From Sporosarcina jiandibaonis (lineage in GTDB: Bacteria > Bacillota > Bacilli > Bacillales_A > Planococcaceae): a stretch of 64,000 nucleotides of DNA. The first letter of the stretch is position 1. Each line of letters begins with the position of its first letter. The notes under the pieces were generated by a model. It had not been told where the DNA came from and made no database searches. It saw nothing but the letters and a program-made list of their open reading frames with translations. Positions 52,471 to 62,231 of the stretch are shown here, one piece after another. The stretch covers positions 1,240,001 through 1,304,000 of the forward strand of contig NZ_JAAOIY010000001.1 in assembly GCF_013184495.1 (NCBI RefSeq), given 5' to 3'. The position numbers and the translations under genes were made by a program.

Positions 52471-53900
52471 TGGATAACCCCCTCGCTAATTTTAGGCAAA
52501 GTCAACCGGATCGTTGTCCATTGTCCTTTTTCGGATTCAATTTCAACGACATTATCCTTTTTATAAAAAAGTTGCAATCGCCGAATGACATTCGTTACCC
52601 CAATGCCTGTTGAATGCCCTACATGCTCATCTCTGACCGTAGACAAGGATAACAAACGTTCAATTTTTTCATTATCAATGCCCTCTCCATCATCGCTCAC
52701 TTCAATGACGACTGATTCTTCCGTCTGTTCAATCCGCAATGAAATAACGCCGCCTTCTTCACGTTCTTCAATCCCATGAATAAATGCATTTTCAACTAAT
52801 GGTTGAAGGGTCAAGCGCGGAATTTCAATACCAAGGGCTGTCTCATCAATTTTCATGATGAATTGAATCCTCTCTGAAAAGCGGGTTTGTTGAATCCTGA
52901 AATAATCTTGAACGATATTCACTTCATCTTTCAATGTAACTTGATCATCGATTTCGCCTAAGCTATGCCGCAGTAATGCAGCCACTGAGTCGATTAATCT
53001 TGATGTCGAATTCGCATCTTCCAAATAAGCCATTTTCGAAATGGTATTTAAGGTATTAAACAAAAAATGTGGATTGATTTGATTTTGCAAATGCTTTAAT
53101 TCCATTTCTTTAAGCAATTGATCGAGTTCCGACTGGTCTTTGATTTCTTTCACCAATTCATGAATATTGGAACGCATATTATTAAACGCATCCCCGAGTA
53201 CCCGCAGCTCATCATTCGATTGAATTTCCACAGCTTCTCCCAGTAAATCCCCCTTAGCGACTTCCTTTGCGGCGTGGGATAACTTATGAAGCGGGCTTGT
53301 AATTCCCGTTGAAAACCAAATAGCAAAAAAGATTGCTAGAGCGATTGTCGTTAAAAATAAAAAGATGATGAAAGTTATAAAATGCCCATTTCTTTCTTGC
53401 AAATCCTTGTAATAAGCTTGATAGGCCGTCAATTCGACATCGATTAATTCAAGCGCAGACTCTTGAATATAACCCGAAGCCAATCTTACTTCTTCCAGAT
53501 GATTCGTATAGTGCTCAATATCTTCTTTCAAAACGAATCCGACCGTAAGTTCACTTTCATGTATAAATGTTTCGACTAGATTGATATAATTTTTGATTTT
53601 GATGTTTTCATTAAGTGCATAGAGAGTTCTTAAATTCTCTTTCTCGGCAGTCAGTTCATCTTTTTTCTCAAAATAATTGGTCGCATTTTCATCTTCGGGC
53701 TCAATCACATAGATTCTTGTAAGCGCGTATAGTTCATCTGACTTTTGAGAGATTGAATTTAACAATAAAAACCGTTGAAAACTTTCATTATACTTATTGG
53801 TTAATTCATTGGAACTGACGAAAATGGAAATTGCCGTCACTTGAAACAAGATGACAAATACGAAAAAATACATTAATAACTTCCCGCGAATTGTTTTCAT
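52467..53900 (-). CDS. Sensor histidine kinase (YesM-like) of a three-component system
   Basis: 477 residues. Two membrane segments (about 8-28 and 172-195) with an all-helical extracellular domain of about 140 residues (no dCache fold evident), HAMP (about 195-250), 'QNQINPHFLFNTL' (His near 278), and an ATPase domain with 'VENAFIHGIEE' and 'DDGEGID'. Overlaps its neighbours by four bases on both sides. The small helical sensor fits a kinase that reads a partner binding protein, encoded just upstream, rather than the sugar itself (inference). Confidence 0.92.
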   Translation of the reverse strand: MKTIRGKLLMYFFVFVILFQVTAISIFVSSNELTNKYNESFQRFLLLNSISQKSDELYALTRIYVIEPEDENATNYFEKKDELTAEKENLRTLYALNENIKIKNYINLVETFIHESELTVGFVLKEDIEHYTNHLEEVRLASGYIQESALELIDVELTAYQAYYKDLQERNGHFITFIIFLFLTTIALAIFFAIWFSTGITSPLHKLSHAAKEVAKGDLLGEAVEIQSNDELRVLGDAFNNMRSNIHELVKEIKDQSELDQLLKEMELKHLQNQINPHFLFNTLNTISKMAYLEDANSTSRLIDSVAALLRHSLGEIDDQVTLKDEVNIVQDYFRIQQTRFSERIQFIMKIDETALGIEIPRLTLQPLVENAFIHGIEEREEGGVISLRIEQTEESVVIEVSDDGEGIDNEKIERLLSLSTVRDEHVGHSTGIGVTNVIRRLQLFYKKDNVVEIESEKGQWTTIRLTLPKISEGVIQ

Positions 53901-54886
53901 TTTGGATCACCAGGTCTTAATCCATCGACATCATCTTTATCGATAATTTTTGTTCGAGTGAAGACTTCGGTATTCAAAACGTCATTCTCTTGTAATTCAA
54001 TCATCACTTCAATCGCCTTGTAACCCATTTCCTCCGGATACTGCGCAATCGTCGCATCAATTTTCCCTTTTTGAATGTACATTAAAGTCTCCGGCAAGAC
54101 GTCGAAAGCAGTAATATAGACATCTTTATTCGGCGCGATTTCCTGTAATCCTTCAACCATGCCAATTCCATCAAGGGCGCTTGTCCCAACGAGAGCATTG
54201 ATGGAAGGAAACTCTTTCAATAAGGAATAAGTCGCTTGCGCGGCGCCAATTTGAGTGATGTTGGATTCTTTTCTGCCGACAATCTGAATCCGGTCAGTTG
54301 TTTTAATCGCATCTTTAAAGCCTTCAATTCTTTCTTGTTGGTTTATCGCATCAAAGCGCCCCATGACAATGCCTACGTATTGTTCGCCCGTCGTGTTTTC
54401 AATAATGGCTCTTCCGGCAAGCTGCCCTGCATAATAATTATCCGTCCCGACGTAAGCCTTCCGAACACTGCTTTTCACATCCGTATCAACGGTGATAATC
54501 GGGATTCCCCGCTCAACGCCTTTAAATACCAAGTCGACAAATTGTTGACCTTCCACGCCTTGCGTTATGATGCCGTCCACTTTGGCAGAAATCATTCGAT
54601 CTAATAGTTTGAGTAGCTGGTCATTATCAGCTTTTGGAGGTCCTAAATATTCCAAGTAAATCTCATTTTCTGCAGCAGCCTTCAATGCGCCTCGCTCAAC
54701 GAGCCGCCAATATTCATTATCAATTTCTTCAGCGATCAAGACGAAATGATGGGCATATTCTTTAGAAGAAACGGACTCCTTTTCAATATAAAAAGTTTTA
54801 TAGCCATAATAGATCATCCCTAAGAAACTAATCAGAAAAATTGTAAGGCCGATGCTATAAAGGATTCTTTTTGTAGACTTCCTCAT
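53897..54886 (-). CDS. Membrane-anchored periplasmic sugar-binding protein (RbsB type), sensor component
   Basis: 329 residues from the ATG at 54886. An N-terminal membrane segment (about 8-27) without a lipobox, then a type I periplasmic-binding fold (Peripla_BP_4): 'DGIITQGVEGQQF', 'IPIITVDTDVKSS', 'AYVGTDNYYAGQLAG' and 'DVYITAFDVLPE'. It is probably uncleaved and tethered outside the membrane. No permease of the RbsC type is near, so it serves sensing rather than transport. The frame extends upstream to 54952 but without a good ribosome site. Confidence 0.85.
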   Translation of the reverse strand: MRKSTKRILYSIGLTIFLISFLGMIYYGYKTFYIEKESVSSKEYAHHFVLIAEEIDNEYWRLVERGALKAAAENEIYLEYLGPPKADNDQLLKLLDRMISAKVDGIITQGVEGQQFVDLVFKGVERGIPIITVDTDVKSSVRKAYVGTDNYYAGQLAGRAIIENTTGEQYVGIVMGRFDAINQQERIEGFKDAIKTTDRIQIVGRKESNITQIGAAQATYSLLKEFPSINALVGTSALDGIGMVEGLQEIAPNKDVYITAFDVLPETLMYIQKGKIDATIAQYPEEMGYKAIEVMIELQENDVLNTEVFTRTKIIDKDDVDGLRPGDPK

Positions 54887-54942
54887 TCGTTCACCAACTT
54901 TTTTTGATAAATTAATTCTAAATTTTTTTATACAAATTAATC

Positions 54943-55003
54943 TAGGTCCCAAATTTGTTTATCCAAATAAGGTCCCTAATTTGCTTACTCAAATTAGGGA
55001 CCT
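54943..55003 (-). promoter_or_regulatory. Perfect hairpin with an alternative right arm
   Basis: Perfect 14-bp arms AGGTCCCTAATTTG / CAAATTAGGGACCT (54970-54983 and 54990-55003, loop of six). A second copy of the GGTCCC arm at 54945-54950 could pair with the same partner instead. Lies between a dehydrogenase stop and the sensor unit start. Could be a terminator without T-run, or an attenuator. Confidence 0.55.
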
Positions 55004-55009
55004 AGTGGA

Positions 55010-56017
55010 CTATGATAGTTTTACTTGATTGCCAGTTTTAATGGATTCCATACAAGCATCAATCACGCGCATATTATTGACGGTATTCACAAAATCATGC
55101 TTTACATGGTCTTGCCCATCTAAAATAGCCGCAGATAGATGTTCGATTTGATTGCGGTATTGATCATCATTTAATGTTTCTGTTCGTGAAATCCCATTCG
55201 TTTCAACGATTATTAATCCATCGCCGCCGTTTTTATCTGGGCGATATGCTCTTGGAACAGTTATGGTGCCTTCGGTGCCGAACACCTTATATTCATTGCG
55301 CGCAGCTAGGTTAAAACTACAGTCGAATGTTGCGCGCACGCCGTCTTGAAATGTTAAATAACCGACAGCGTCTGTATCGATATGGAATTCCGGATCCATA
55401 ACTGCATGGACATGGACTGTTCCAGGTTCAGCGCCTAAAATATTTCGGAGTGAATGAATGGCATAACAGCCGACATCATAAATGCTGCCCCCTCCCGTTT
55501 CATCGCTCATTTTTATTGAGGTTTTTCGGCGCTCTTCATCCAAATAAAACGAAAAACCCGCTTGCATATAAGAAACATCACCAATTTCACCTGAATCGAT
55601 TATTTCTTTAACACGCGCGTGCTGAGGGTGGAAATAAAACATGAATGCTTCCATGAATAAAACACCGTTTTCGTTACAAGCCTTCTCCATTTCAAGAACT
55701 TCATCAACACTAATGGCCGCCGGTTTTTCACATAAAATATGTTTGCCTTTTTTCGCTGCCGCGATAACCCATTTCTTATGTAAATGATTCGGCAGTGGAA
55801 TATACACTGCATCGATGTCAGGATCATCTAGTAATTTTTCATAGCTGTCATATGTCTTTTCAATTCCAAAACGCTTTGCCACTTCAATTGCCTTATCAAT
55901 ACGGCTACCTGTCGCGATTGCTGTTACTAGAGCGTTATTCGATCTCAGAAATGCAGGAATTTGCTCTTTTTGCGCGATGCCTGCGGTGCTTAAAACTCCC
56001 CAGCGAACTTTTTTCAT
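55010..56017 (-). CDS. Gfo/Idh/MocA dehydrogenase
   Basis: 335 residues. Rossmann start 'VLSTAGIAQKEQIPAF' (Gly-poor variant), EKP motif in 'KHILCEKPAAISVDE', and 'GGGSIYDVGCYAIHSLR' (about 172-188) with the Asp and His of the family active site. Similar in build to glucose-fructose oxidoreductase/D-xylose dehydrogenase. Divergent from the 56146 gene. GGAGG lies before ATG. Confidence 0.87.
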   Translation of the reverse strand: MKKVRWGVLSTAGIAQKEQIPAFLRSNNALVTAIATGSRIDKAIEVAKRFGIEKTYDSYEKLLDDPDIDAVYIPLPNHLHKKWVIAAAKKGKHILCEKPAAISVDEVLEMEKACNENGVLFMEAFMFYFHPQHARVKEIIDSGEIGDVSYMQAGFSFYLDEERRKTSIKMSDETGGGSIYDVGCYAIHSLRNILGAEPGTVHVHAVMDPEFHIDTDAVGYLTFQDGVRATFDCSFNLAARNEYKVFGTEGTITVPRAYRPDKNGGDGLIIVETNGISRTETLNDDQYRNQIEHLSAAILDGQDHVKHDFVNTVNNMRVIDACMESIKTGNQVKLS

Positions 56018-56096
56018 ATGTACTCCTCCAATTATTTATATTGTCTAATTATATCACAGAATATAAATATCCAATATTTTACTTGTTAATTTCCTG

Positions 56097-56102
56097 TATA
56101 AT
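56097..56102 (+). promoter_or_regulatory. Candidate -10 box for the 56146 gene
   Basis: TATAAT 44 bases before the start codon; no convincing -35 at 17 bases. Confidence 0.3.
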
Positions 56103-56145
56103 ACTTATTACAACACTTATCTTTAAGACTGGAGAAGATTAATCT

Positions 56146-57087
56146 ATGAAATTCGGTATTATCGGAACTAATTGGATTACGGATCGATTTATAAAAGCAG
56201 CATTGCAACATCCTGAGTTTAGTATCGGGGCGGTTTATTCGCGAGCTGAAGAAACGGGACGAGCGTTTGCGGAGAAACATAATGTTCAAAAGGTTTATAC
56301 CAATATGGAAGAGATGTTTCTTAGCGGAGATATTGACGCGGTTTACATTGCTTCGCCGAATGCTTTCCATGCAGAACAAAGTATACTAGCGATGGAAAAT
56401 GGTATTCATGTTCTTTGTGAAAAACCAGCTGTCACGACTGTAGAGGAAATGAATCAAGTTATACAAGCTTCTAAGAAATATGGAGTTACCTTCATGGAAG
56501 CGATGAAGTCAACTGTTACACCGTCATTCCTTAATGTGAAAAAGAACTTGGATAAGATTGGAACACTCCGCCGATTTGTGTTTCATTACAATCAATACTC
56601 TTCCCGCTATGACAGTTACAAGGAAGGGATTATTGAGAATGCGTTTAAACCTGAGCTGGGGAATGGTGCAAAAACGGATTTAGGGGTTTATGCGATTGCG
56701 CCGATTGTTCATTTAGTCGGCGAACCAATTTCTGTTTTGAAAAACAACTATTTACTGTCCACGGGCGCGGAAGGCCAAGGCAGCATGATTTTAAATTATG
56801 ACGGCTTTGAAGCAGTTGTCATGTACTCGAAGATTTCCGATTCATTTTTACCGAGCGAAATCCAAGGAGAAAATGGCGTCATCGAAATCGATAAAATTAG
56901 TGATCCTCATCAAGTTATTATTAAGTACAGAGACGGTCAAACCGAGGATATTTCCATCAATCATGAGTTCGACACGATGTATTACGAAGTCGAAGAGTTT
57001 ATTAACTGCGTGAAGAATAGACAAATTGAGTCGATGATAAATACGCATGAGATTTCTCGCCAAGTTACGAAGATACTTAGTTTGTAA
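56146..57087 (+). CDS. Gfo/Idh/MocA dehydrogenase
   Basis: 313 residues. 'FGIIGTNWITDRFIKA' (NAD fold), EKP in 'HVLCEKPAVTTVEE', and 'NGAKTDLGVYAIAPI' where the Asp-x-Gly-x-Tyr motif matches the family. The only plus-strand gene in this part; it has its own terminator. Substrate unknown; the divergent dehydrogenase is its closest neighbour and similar in size. Confidence 0.87.
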   Translation: MKFGIIGTNWITDRFIKAALQHPEFSIGAVYSRAEETGRAFAEKHNVQKVYTNMEEMFLSGDIDAVYIASPNAFHAEQSILAMENGIHVLCEKPAVTTVEEMNQVIQASKKYGVTFMEAMKSTVTPSFLNVKKNLDKIGTLRRFVFHYNQYSSRYDSYKEGIIENAFKPELGNGAKTDLGVYAIAPIVHLVGEPISVLKNNYLLSTGAEGQGSMILNYDGFEAVVMYSKISDSFLPSEIQGENGVIEIDKISDPHQVIIKYRDGQTEDISINHEFDTMYYEVEEFINCVKNRQIESMINTHEISRQVTKILSL

Positions 57088-57091
57088 TATA

Positions 57092-57129
57092 AAAAGTAGT
57101 GGAAGGAATTCATCCCCCACTACTTTTTT
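57092..57129 (+). terminator. Terminator of the 56146 gene
   Basis: Arms AAAAGTAGTGG / CCACTACTTTT then T-run. Confidence 0.8.
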
Positions 57130-57195
57130 GTCTTCATTCATGCGAGATGAAATCTCAGCAATTGTTGTCATCAGCAAATTACAATAGCCTATATT

Positions 57196-58236
57196 CTAAA
57201 ACTGAATGGCTTTTCCCATTTCAGCAGATTCATAAATCGCATTGACGATTTTTTGGATGATCAAACCTTGTTCAGGTGTGCTTAATGGTTGCACGCCTGC
57301 TAAACAGTGTTCGACGAACTGTTGGATCTCGCGTTCGTGGCCTTCTGCTTCAGGCAGATAGACCGGCGTGATATCGACTAACGTGTTATGTTTTTCCTGA
57401 TAAATTTTTAGCGGAAAAATATCTGCTCCGCCTTTATCGCCCATCAAAGAGACTTGCATCGTTTCGTCTTTTTCAACATTTGCGGCGAATGATGCTTCCA
57501 AAGTCAAAGTAGCGCCATTTTTGAAGGTCACCATTCCAACAGCCATATCCTCTACGGTGTAATTTTCATAATCCCACTCGCCGAACAATCCGACACCTTT
57601 TTTATTTCCAATTCGCTGATGCGTTTTTCCGAGAACAATTTCTGGCTCGGGATACCCCATCAGATAAAGAGCGGTATCTAGCATATGCACGCCAATATCG
57701 ATTAAAGGACCGCCGCCTTGCAATTCTTTATTTGTAAAGACGCCCCAACCTGGAATTCCTCTTCGTCGAATCGCATGGACACGCGCTGAATAAATTTCGC
57801 CCAGTTCATCCGCATCAATGAATGACTTCGCGATTTCAACTTCTGGTCGATAACGGTAATGAAAACCAAACGTTAAGAACCTTCCTGATTTCTCAGCTGT
57901 TTCGACCATTAATTCTGCTTCTTCAACTGTCATTGCTGGCGGTTTTTCGCATAACACATGACAACCAGCTTCTAGCGCTGCGATGGAGGCTTCCGCGTGG
58001 AATTTATTCGGCACGCAAACACTGACTGCGTCTAATTCCACTTCTGTCAACATCTTTTCATATGAACTAAATGCATGCGGTATCGCAAATTTCTTTGCCA
58101 ATTCTTCAGCACGTTCAATGACTATGTCGGCAATCGCAACAACTTCTACTTTGCTTCCGCAGGATAAGTAATTCGGGATATGGACGTCTCCCGCGATTGC
58201 CCCGGCTCCAATAATGCCTACTCTTAATACACCCAT
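57196..58236 (-). CDS. Gfo/Idh/MocA dehydrogenase
   Basis: 346 residues from the ATG at 58236 (GGAAAG upstream). 'GIIGAGAIAGDVHIPNYL' (NAD), EKP in 'HVLCEKPPAMTVEE', 'GGGPLIDIGVHMLDTALYLM' (about 170-189) with the Asp and His of the active site. Last gene of the minus-strand unit that starts with the permeases; a terminator hairpin separates it from the TIM-barrel gene, so a separate promoter is possible. Confidence 0.88.
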   Translation of the reverse strand: MGVLRVGIIGAGAIAGDVHIPNYLSCGSKVEVVAIADIVIERAEELAKKFAIPHAFSSYEKMLTEVELDAVSVCVPNKFHAEASIAALEAGCHVLCEKPPAMTVEEAELMVETAEKSGRFLTFGFHYRYRPEVEIAKSFIDADELGEIYSARVHAIRRRGIPGWGVFTNKELQGGGPLIDIGVHMLDTALYLMGYPEPEIVLGKTHQRIGNKKGVGLFGEWDYENYTVEDMAVGMVTFKNGATLTLEASFAANVEKDETMQVSLMGDKGGADIFPLKIYQEKHNTLVDITPVYLPEAEGHEREIQQFVEHCLAGVQPLSTPEQGLIIQKIVNAIYESAEMGKAIQF

Positions 58237-58310
58237 GATAACTTTCCTTTCCAATTCGTTCGATTACGCTCGAATTAGTGAATTCTTACTAAATAGCAAA
58301 AAGTTGTGAT

Positions 58311-58339
58311 ATATGCGGAAATCCCATATACCACAACTT
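58311..58339 (-). terminator. Terminator after the TIM-barrel gene
   Basis: Arms AAGTTGTGGTATAT / ATATATCACAACTT (one mismatch) then TTTTTGC on the minus strand. Confidence 0.65.
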
Positions 58340-58348
58340 GCTATTCTT

Positions 58349-59317
58349 TTACACCCACCACATATCAGTTGGTTGGTCTTTAATCAAAACAGATTTCAAG
58401 TTCGTCACTGCACGTGAAAATCCTTCATCAACAGACATTAACGGATCTTCATGTTCAATGCTGACAACATAATCATAGCCATACGTACGCAGCGCGCTCA
58501 TTATGTCGGACCACTCTTGGATGCTGTGGCCGCAACCGACAGATCTAAATGTCCACGCGCGCGATTGTACATCTCCGTATGGTTGCATATCTGTTAGCCC
58601 GTGCATATTCACGTTTTCCTGGTCGATGTAAGTATCTTTCGCATGGAAGTGGTGAATGGCATTTTCTTTTCCTAAAATCTTGATTGCCGCGACTGGATCA
58701 ATGCCTTGCCACCAGAGATGACTAGGATCCAAATTCGCACCGATTGCCGGTGAAGTCGCTTCTCTTAATTTCAACATGGTATACGGCGTGTGAACTGAAA
58801 ATCCGCCGTGAAGTTCGATGCCGATTTTCACACCATGATCTTCTGCAAATTTCCCTTGTTCTTTCCAGTACGGAATGAGTTTCTTTTCCCATTGCCAGTT
58901 ATAAATATCTGTGTACTCCGTCGGCCACGGTGAAATCGGCCAATTCGGTTGTTTGGAGTCTTCGTTTGATCCAGGAGTTCCCGAAAATGTGTTCACTACA
59001 GGAACGTCTACAAGCTGTGCTAGTTTCACAGTTTTAACAAATGTATCGTGTGCATCTTGAGCAATTTGTTGATTCGGCGAAACGGGATTACCGTGACAGC
59101 TGAATGCACTTATGGTTAATCCCCGGGAATGGATTTTATCCAAATATTCTTTGCGTTTATCTTCGCTGGCGAGAAGCTCATCGACATTACAATGAGCATC
59201 CCCAGGATAGCCGCCTGTTCCGATTTCAATGGCATCTAAGCCCGCCGCTTGTACGTGGTCTAACATTTCTTCAAATGGTTTTTGCGAGAACAAAACTGCA
59301 AATACGCCTAGTTTCAT
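58349..59317 (-). CDS. Sugar phosphate isomerase/epimerase, TIM-barrel
   Basis: 322 residues, AP_endonuc_2 fold. 'DAIEIGTGGYPGDAHCN', 'GVKIGIELHGGFSVH' (Glu), 'AIGANLDPSHLWWQ' (Asp, His), 'HFHAKDTYID' and 'YVVSIEHEDPLMS' (Glu) supply the metal site. Proteins of this type next to Gfo/Idh/MocA dehydrogenases often act on 3-keto-glycosides or on inositol-like ketoses. GGAGG 8 bases before the ATG; 22 bases behind the upstream dehydrogenase gene. Confidence 0.85.
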   Translation of the reverse strand: MKLGVFAVLFSQKPFEEMLDHVQAAGLDAIEIGTGGYPGDAHCNVDELLASEDKRKEYLDKIHSRGLTISAFSCHGNPVSPNQQIAQDAHDTFVKTVKLAQLVDVPVVNTFSGTPGSNEDSKQPNWPISPWPTEYTDIYNWQWEKKLIPYWKEQGKFAEDHGVKIGIELHGGFSVHTPYTMLKLREATSPAIGANLDPSHLWWQGIDPVAAIKILGKENAIHHFHAKDTYIDQENVNMHGLTDMQPYGDVQSRAWTFRSVGCGHSIQEWSDIMSALRTYGYDYVVSIEHEDPLMSVDEGFSRAVTNLKSVLIKDQPTDMWWV

Positions 59318-59338
59318 AGAAAAAACCTCCCAGTATTT

Positions 59339-60364
59339 TTAAATTCTAGCAAACTGTTTTGTAGTCATTGATTCCAAAGCGCCTAAAATCACTTCTAATG
59401 ATTTCTTGCCTTCCTCACCGTCAATTAGCGGTTCAGTATCTTGGATAATCGCGTCTACAAAATGATTGATTGTATGGGTCGTTGTTTGACCGCCTTCAGT
59501 GTTTGACTGAATGCCGCCTAACGCATAGTTGACGACTTCTCCCGTTTTATATTGAACGATCAATGAATAATCCGGGTGATCTTCAATACGCAAAATCGCT
59601 TTTTCACCGTAAATTACCGTGGAGTTATCTTCTTTTGCCGAATAAGCCCAACTTGCTGCGAGCGTTCCGATAATCCCGCTTTCTGTCTTTAAAATACAAA
59701 CCGCATTATCGTCCACATCTGTATTTTCTTTTGCGCTCGTTTCAATAAAACCGGCGACTTCAACAAACTCTTCGCCGAGTAAGAAACGAAGCAAATCCGC
59801 TTTATGGACGCCAAGATCGCCCATTGCTCCGATAAACGCTTGATCCTTTTTAAAGAACCAGCTATCTTCGCCTTCAACGCTCCATTGTTCAGGTCCGCCG
59901 TGTCCGAAGGCAGTTCGGAAACTATAAATCTTTCCAACTTCACCGTTCGCAATTAGTTCTTTTGCTTTCACATGGGACGGCACGAAACGTTGGTTATGCG
60001 CGATCATTAGCTTTTTATTGGCAGCAGCCGCAGCTTTTATCATGTCTTCCGCTTCTTCTTTAGATGTCGCCATCGGCTTTTCGCATAATACGTGACACCC
60101 TGCATTTAATGCAGCAATTGAAACAGGCGCATGTAAATAGTTCGGAAGGCAAACGCTAACTGCGTCTAGCTCTTCGTTTTTCAGCAATTCCTCATAACTC
60201 GTATAAGATTTTGCATGATACTCAGTTGCCATTTCGACTGCTCTTTCTTCGACAATGTCACAAACCGCTACAATCTCTACAGCATCGTTATGTTCATATT
60301 CTTTTAAATGTCTATTTCTTGCGATACTTCCGCATCCAATAACAGCTACTTTTAACTTTTTCAT
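59339..60364 (-). CDS. Gfo/Idh/MocA dehydrogenase
   Basis: 341 residues from the ATG at 60364 (AGGAG 8 bases upstream). 'AVIGCGSIARNRHLKEY' (NAD), EKP in 'HVLCEKPMATSKEE', 'FIGAMGDLGVHKADLLRFLL' (about 178-197, with Asp-x-Gly-x-His-Lys). Follows the ThuA-like gene by 18 bases; in the ThuA/ThuB pair of Rhizobia a dehydrogenase of this family oxidises disaccharides to the 3-keto form. Confidence 0.89.
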   Translation of the reverse strand: MKKLKVAVIGCGSIARNRHLKEYEHNDAVEIVAVCDIVEERAVEMATEYHAKSYTSYEELLKNEELDAVSVCLPNYLHAPVSIAALNAGCHVLCEKPMATSKEEAEDMIKAAAAANKKLMIAHNQRFVPSHVKAKELIANGEVGKIYSFRTAFGHGGPEQWSVEGEDSWFFKKDQAFIGAMGDLGVHKADLLRFLLGEEFVEVAGFIETSAKENTDVDDNAVCILKTESGIIGTLAASWAYSAKEDNSTVIYGEKAILRIEDHPDYSLIVQYKTGEVVNYALGGIQSNTEGGQTTTHTINHFVDAIIQDTEPLIDGEEGKKSLEVILGALESMTTKQFARI

Positions 60365-60382
60365 GTTTTCCACTCCTAAATA

Positions 60383-61108
60383 TTATTCGTTATAGTTTGC
60401 CAATTTTTCTAATGGCTTCGCATTTCCGTATATAGGTTTTGGCGTATTCGTATTTTCAGCCCATTTGACTGCATTACGAATTACTTTTTGTATGTCTTCA
60501 TTATGATAGGTCGGGTATGTTTCATGCCCCGGACGGAAGTAGAATATCTTTCCGTTCCCCCGTTTAAACGTTGCACCGCTGCGGAAAACTTCTCCGCCTT
60601 CAAACCAACTAACAAAAACCAACTCGTCAGGTGCCGGAATATCGAAGTGCTCTCCGTACATTTCTTCTTTTTCAAGTTCAATATATTCCCCGACGCCTTC
60701 TGTAATTGGATGGCTCGGATCGACTACCCATAGACGTTCTTTTTCATCCGCTTCGCGCCATTTCAAATCGCAAGTCGTGCCCATCAGTGTTTTGAAGATT
60801 TTCGAGAAATGACCCGAGTGCAAAACAATCAAGCCCATGCCTTCCAACACGCGCTTTTTCACGCGTTCGACAATCTCATCTTCAACTTCATCATGCGCAA
60901 GATGTCCCCACCAAAGAAGAACGTCAGTATTCTTCAATACTTCTTCGGATAAACCATGTTCGGGTTCATCGAGCGTCGCTGTTGTTACTGTATGGGCATC
61001 TTCTTTTAAAAATTGTGCAATCGCACCATGTATCCCCTCTGGGTAAATATCCGCTACAACTGGATTTTTCTTCTCATGACGGTTTTCATTCCACACGACT
61101 ATATTCAT
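60383..61108 (-). CDS. ThuA-like protein
   Basis: 241 residues with a glutamine-amidotransferase-like fold: '[20 protein letters not shown]', '[13 protein letters not shown]' (His-Ser-Gly-His in place of a Cys nucleophile), '[15 protein letters not shown]' and '[16 protein letters not shown]'. This is the ThuA (trehalose utilisation) family, which works with Gfo/Idh dehydrogenases on keto-disaccharides. AAGGAG 7 bases before ATG; a palindromic operator is just upstream. Confidence 0.87.
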   Translation of the reverse strand: MNIVVWNENRHEKKNPVVADIYPEGIHGAIAQFLKEDAHTVTTATLDEPEHGLSEEVLKNTDVLLWWGHLAHDEVEDEIVERVKKRVLEGMGLIVLHSGHFSKIFKTLMGTTCDLKWREADEKERLWVVDPSHPITEGVGEYIELEKEEMYGEHFDIPAPDELVFVSWFEGGEVFRSGATFKRGNGKIFYFRPGHETYPTYHNEDIQKVIRNAVKWAENTNTPKPIYGNAKPLEKLANYNE

Positions 61109-61145
61109 AGTATCTCTCCTTTATATAAATGTTGCATTGATTTAA

Positions 61146-61157
61146 GCAACCGGTTGC
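61146..61157. promoter_or_regulatory. Candidate LacI-family operator
   Basis: Perfect palindrome GCAACCGGTTGC, 38 bases before thuA-like and just after the LacI gene. The central CCGG is typical of LacI-family operators. It would let the neighbouring LacI protein control the downstream dehydrogenase cluster separately from the permeases. Confidence 0.6.
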
Positions 61158-61184
61158 ATAAATGTTTAAAAATTTAGGCGTAAC

Positions 61185-62210
61185 CTAAACTTTTAACGTT
61201 GTACACGAGCTTCTTTCGTGAATAACGGTCGGAATAATTACGCTCTTTTTGAACATATCCGGATCATTAATAAGCTCTATCAAGCAATTTGCCGCTTCAT
61301 GGCCCAATTGGAAAATTTGAATGTCGACTGATGTTAACGGAGGATTAGACACTTCCGAAATCATCGAGTTATTAAAGCTAATAATACTCACGTCATCAGG
61401 CACTTTAAGATTTCGTTCTCCTAAAGATGTCAACGCGATTAAGGCGTTCAAATCATTTGGAATGATGAGAGCGGTTGGCGGTTCAGCCAAGTCCATTAAT
61501 TCGGCAACAACTTGCTTCCCGTGATTCGGGTCCATTTGCGTATCTTTAATATAGGCATTTGATACATCCAGTCCCTTATCACGCATTGCTTGCAGGAAAC
61601 CGTTCAATCTAGCTTCTCCCACTTCAAACTCTGTATCTGCGCCGATATACGCAATTTTCTCATGACCGAAATTCAGTAAATAGTTTGTCGCTTCTTTAGC
61701 CGCTTGCACGTTATCATTATCAACAAACATAATGTTGCCCGATTCGATTAAGGGCTTGCCGATGACGACAAAAGGTATTCCAGATTCGAGTAAATATGGA
61801 ACGACTTTGTCATCTTTTTTCGAGTATAAAACAATGATGCCGTCGACTCTTTTTCCGCCGACCATCTTGACCGTGTCATTAAAAATCTCTTCCTCAGATT
61901 CACCTGTCGTGAGACTAATGCTGAAATCATACTTGCTGCATAATGCGCTGATTCCTCGAATGACTTCAGGAAAAAAAGTATTGTGCATCGATTCCTTTGT
62001 TGAGTTCTTCATAACGATCCCGATTGTTTTCGTCGATTTTTGTGCAAGGATACGAGCGTTATAATTCAACTGGTAGCCCATTTCGTCCATGATTTTATGA
62101 ACTTTGCGTTTTGTCTTCTCGCTAATTAATGGACTATCTGAGATCACGCGAGAAACGGTTGACGGAGCTACATTCGCCCGTGCAGCAACATCTTTAATTG
62201 TGACCGACAT
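61185..62210 (-). CDS. LacI-family transcriptional repressor
   Basis: 341 residues. Helix-turn-helix 'TIKDVAARANVAPSTVSRVI' (4-23), then an effector-binding domain. Sits between the permeases and the ThuA/dehydrogenase cluster on the same strand. The palindrome at 61146 lies 28 bases past its stop. Inducer unknown. Confidence 0.92.
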   Translation of the reverse strand: MSVTIKDVAARANVAPSTVSRVISDSPLISEKTKRKVHKIMDEMGYQLNYNARILAQKSTKTIGIVMKNSTKESMHNTFFPEVIRGISALCSKYDFSISLTTGESEEEIFNDTVKMVGGKRVDGIIVLYSKKDDKVVPYLLESGIPFVVIGKPLIESGNIMFVDNDNVQAAKEATNYLLNFGHEKIAYIGADTEFEVGEARLNGFLQAMRDKGLDVSNAYIKDTQMDPNHGKQVVAELMDLAEPPTALIIPNDLNALIALTSLGERNLKVPDDVSIISFNNSMISEVSNPPLTSVDIQIFQLGHEAANCLIELINDPDMFKKSVIIPTVIHERSSCTTLKV

Positions 62211-62231
62211 TGGTCCTCACTCCAAATTCAT

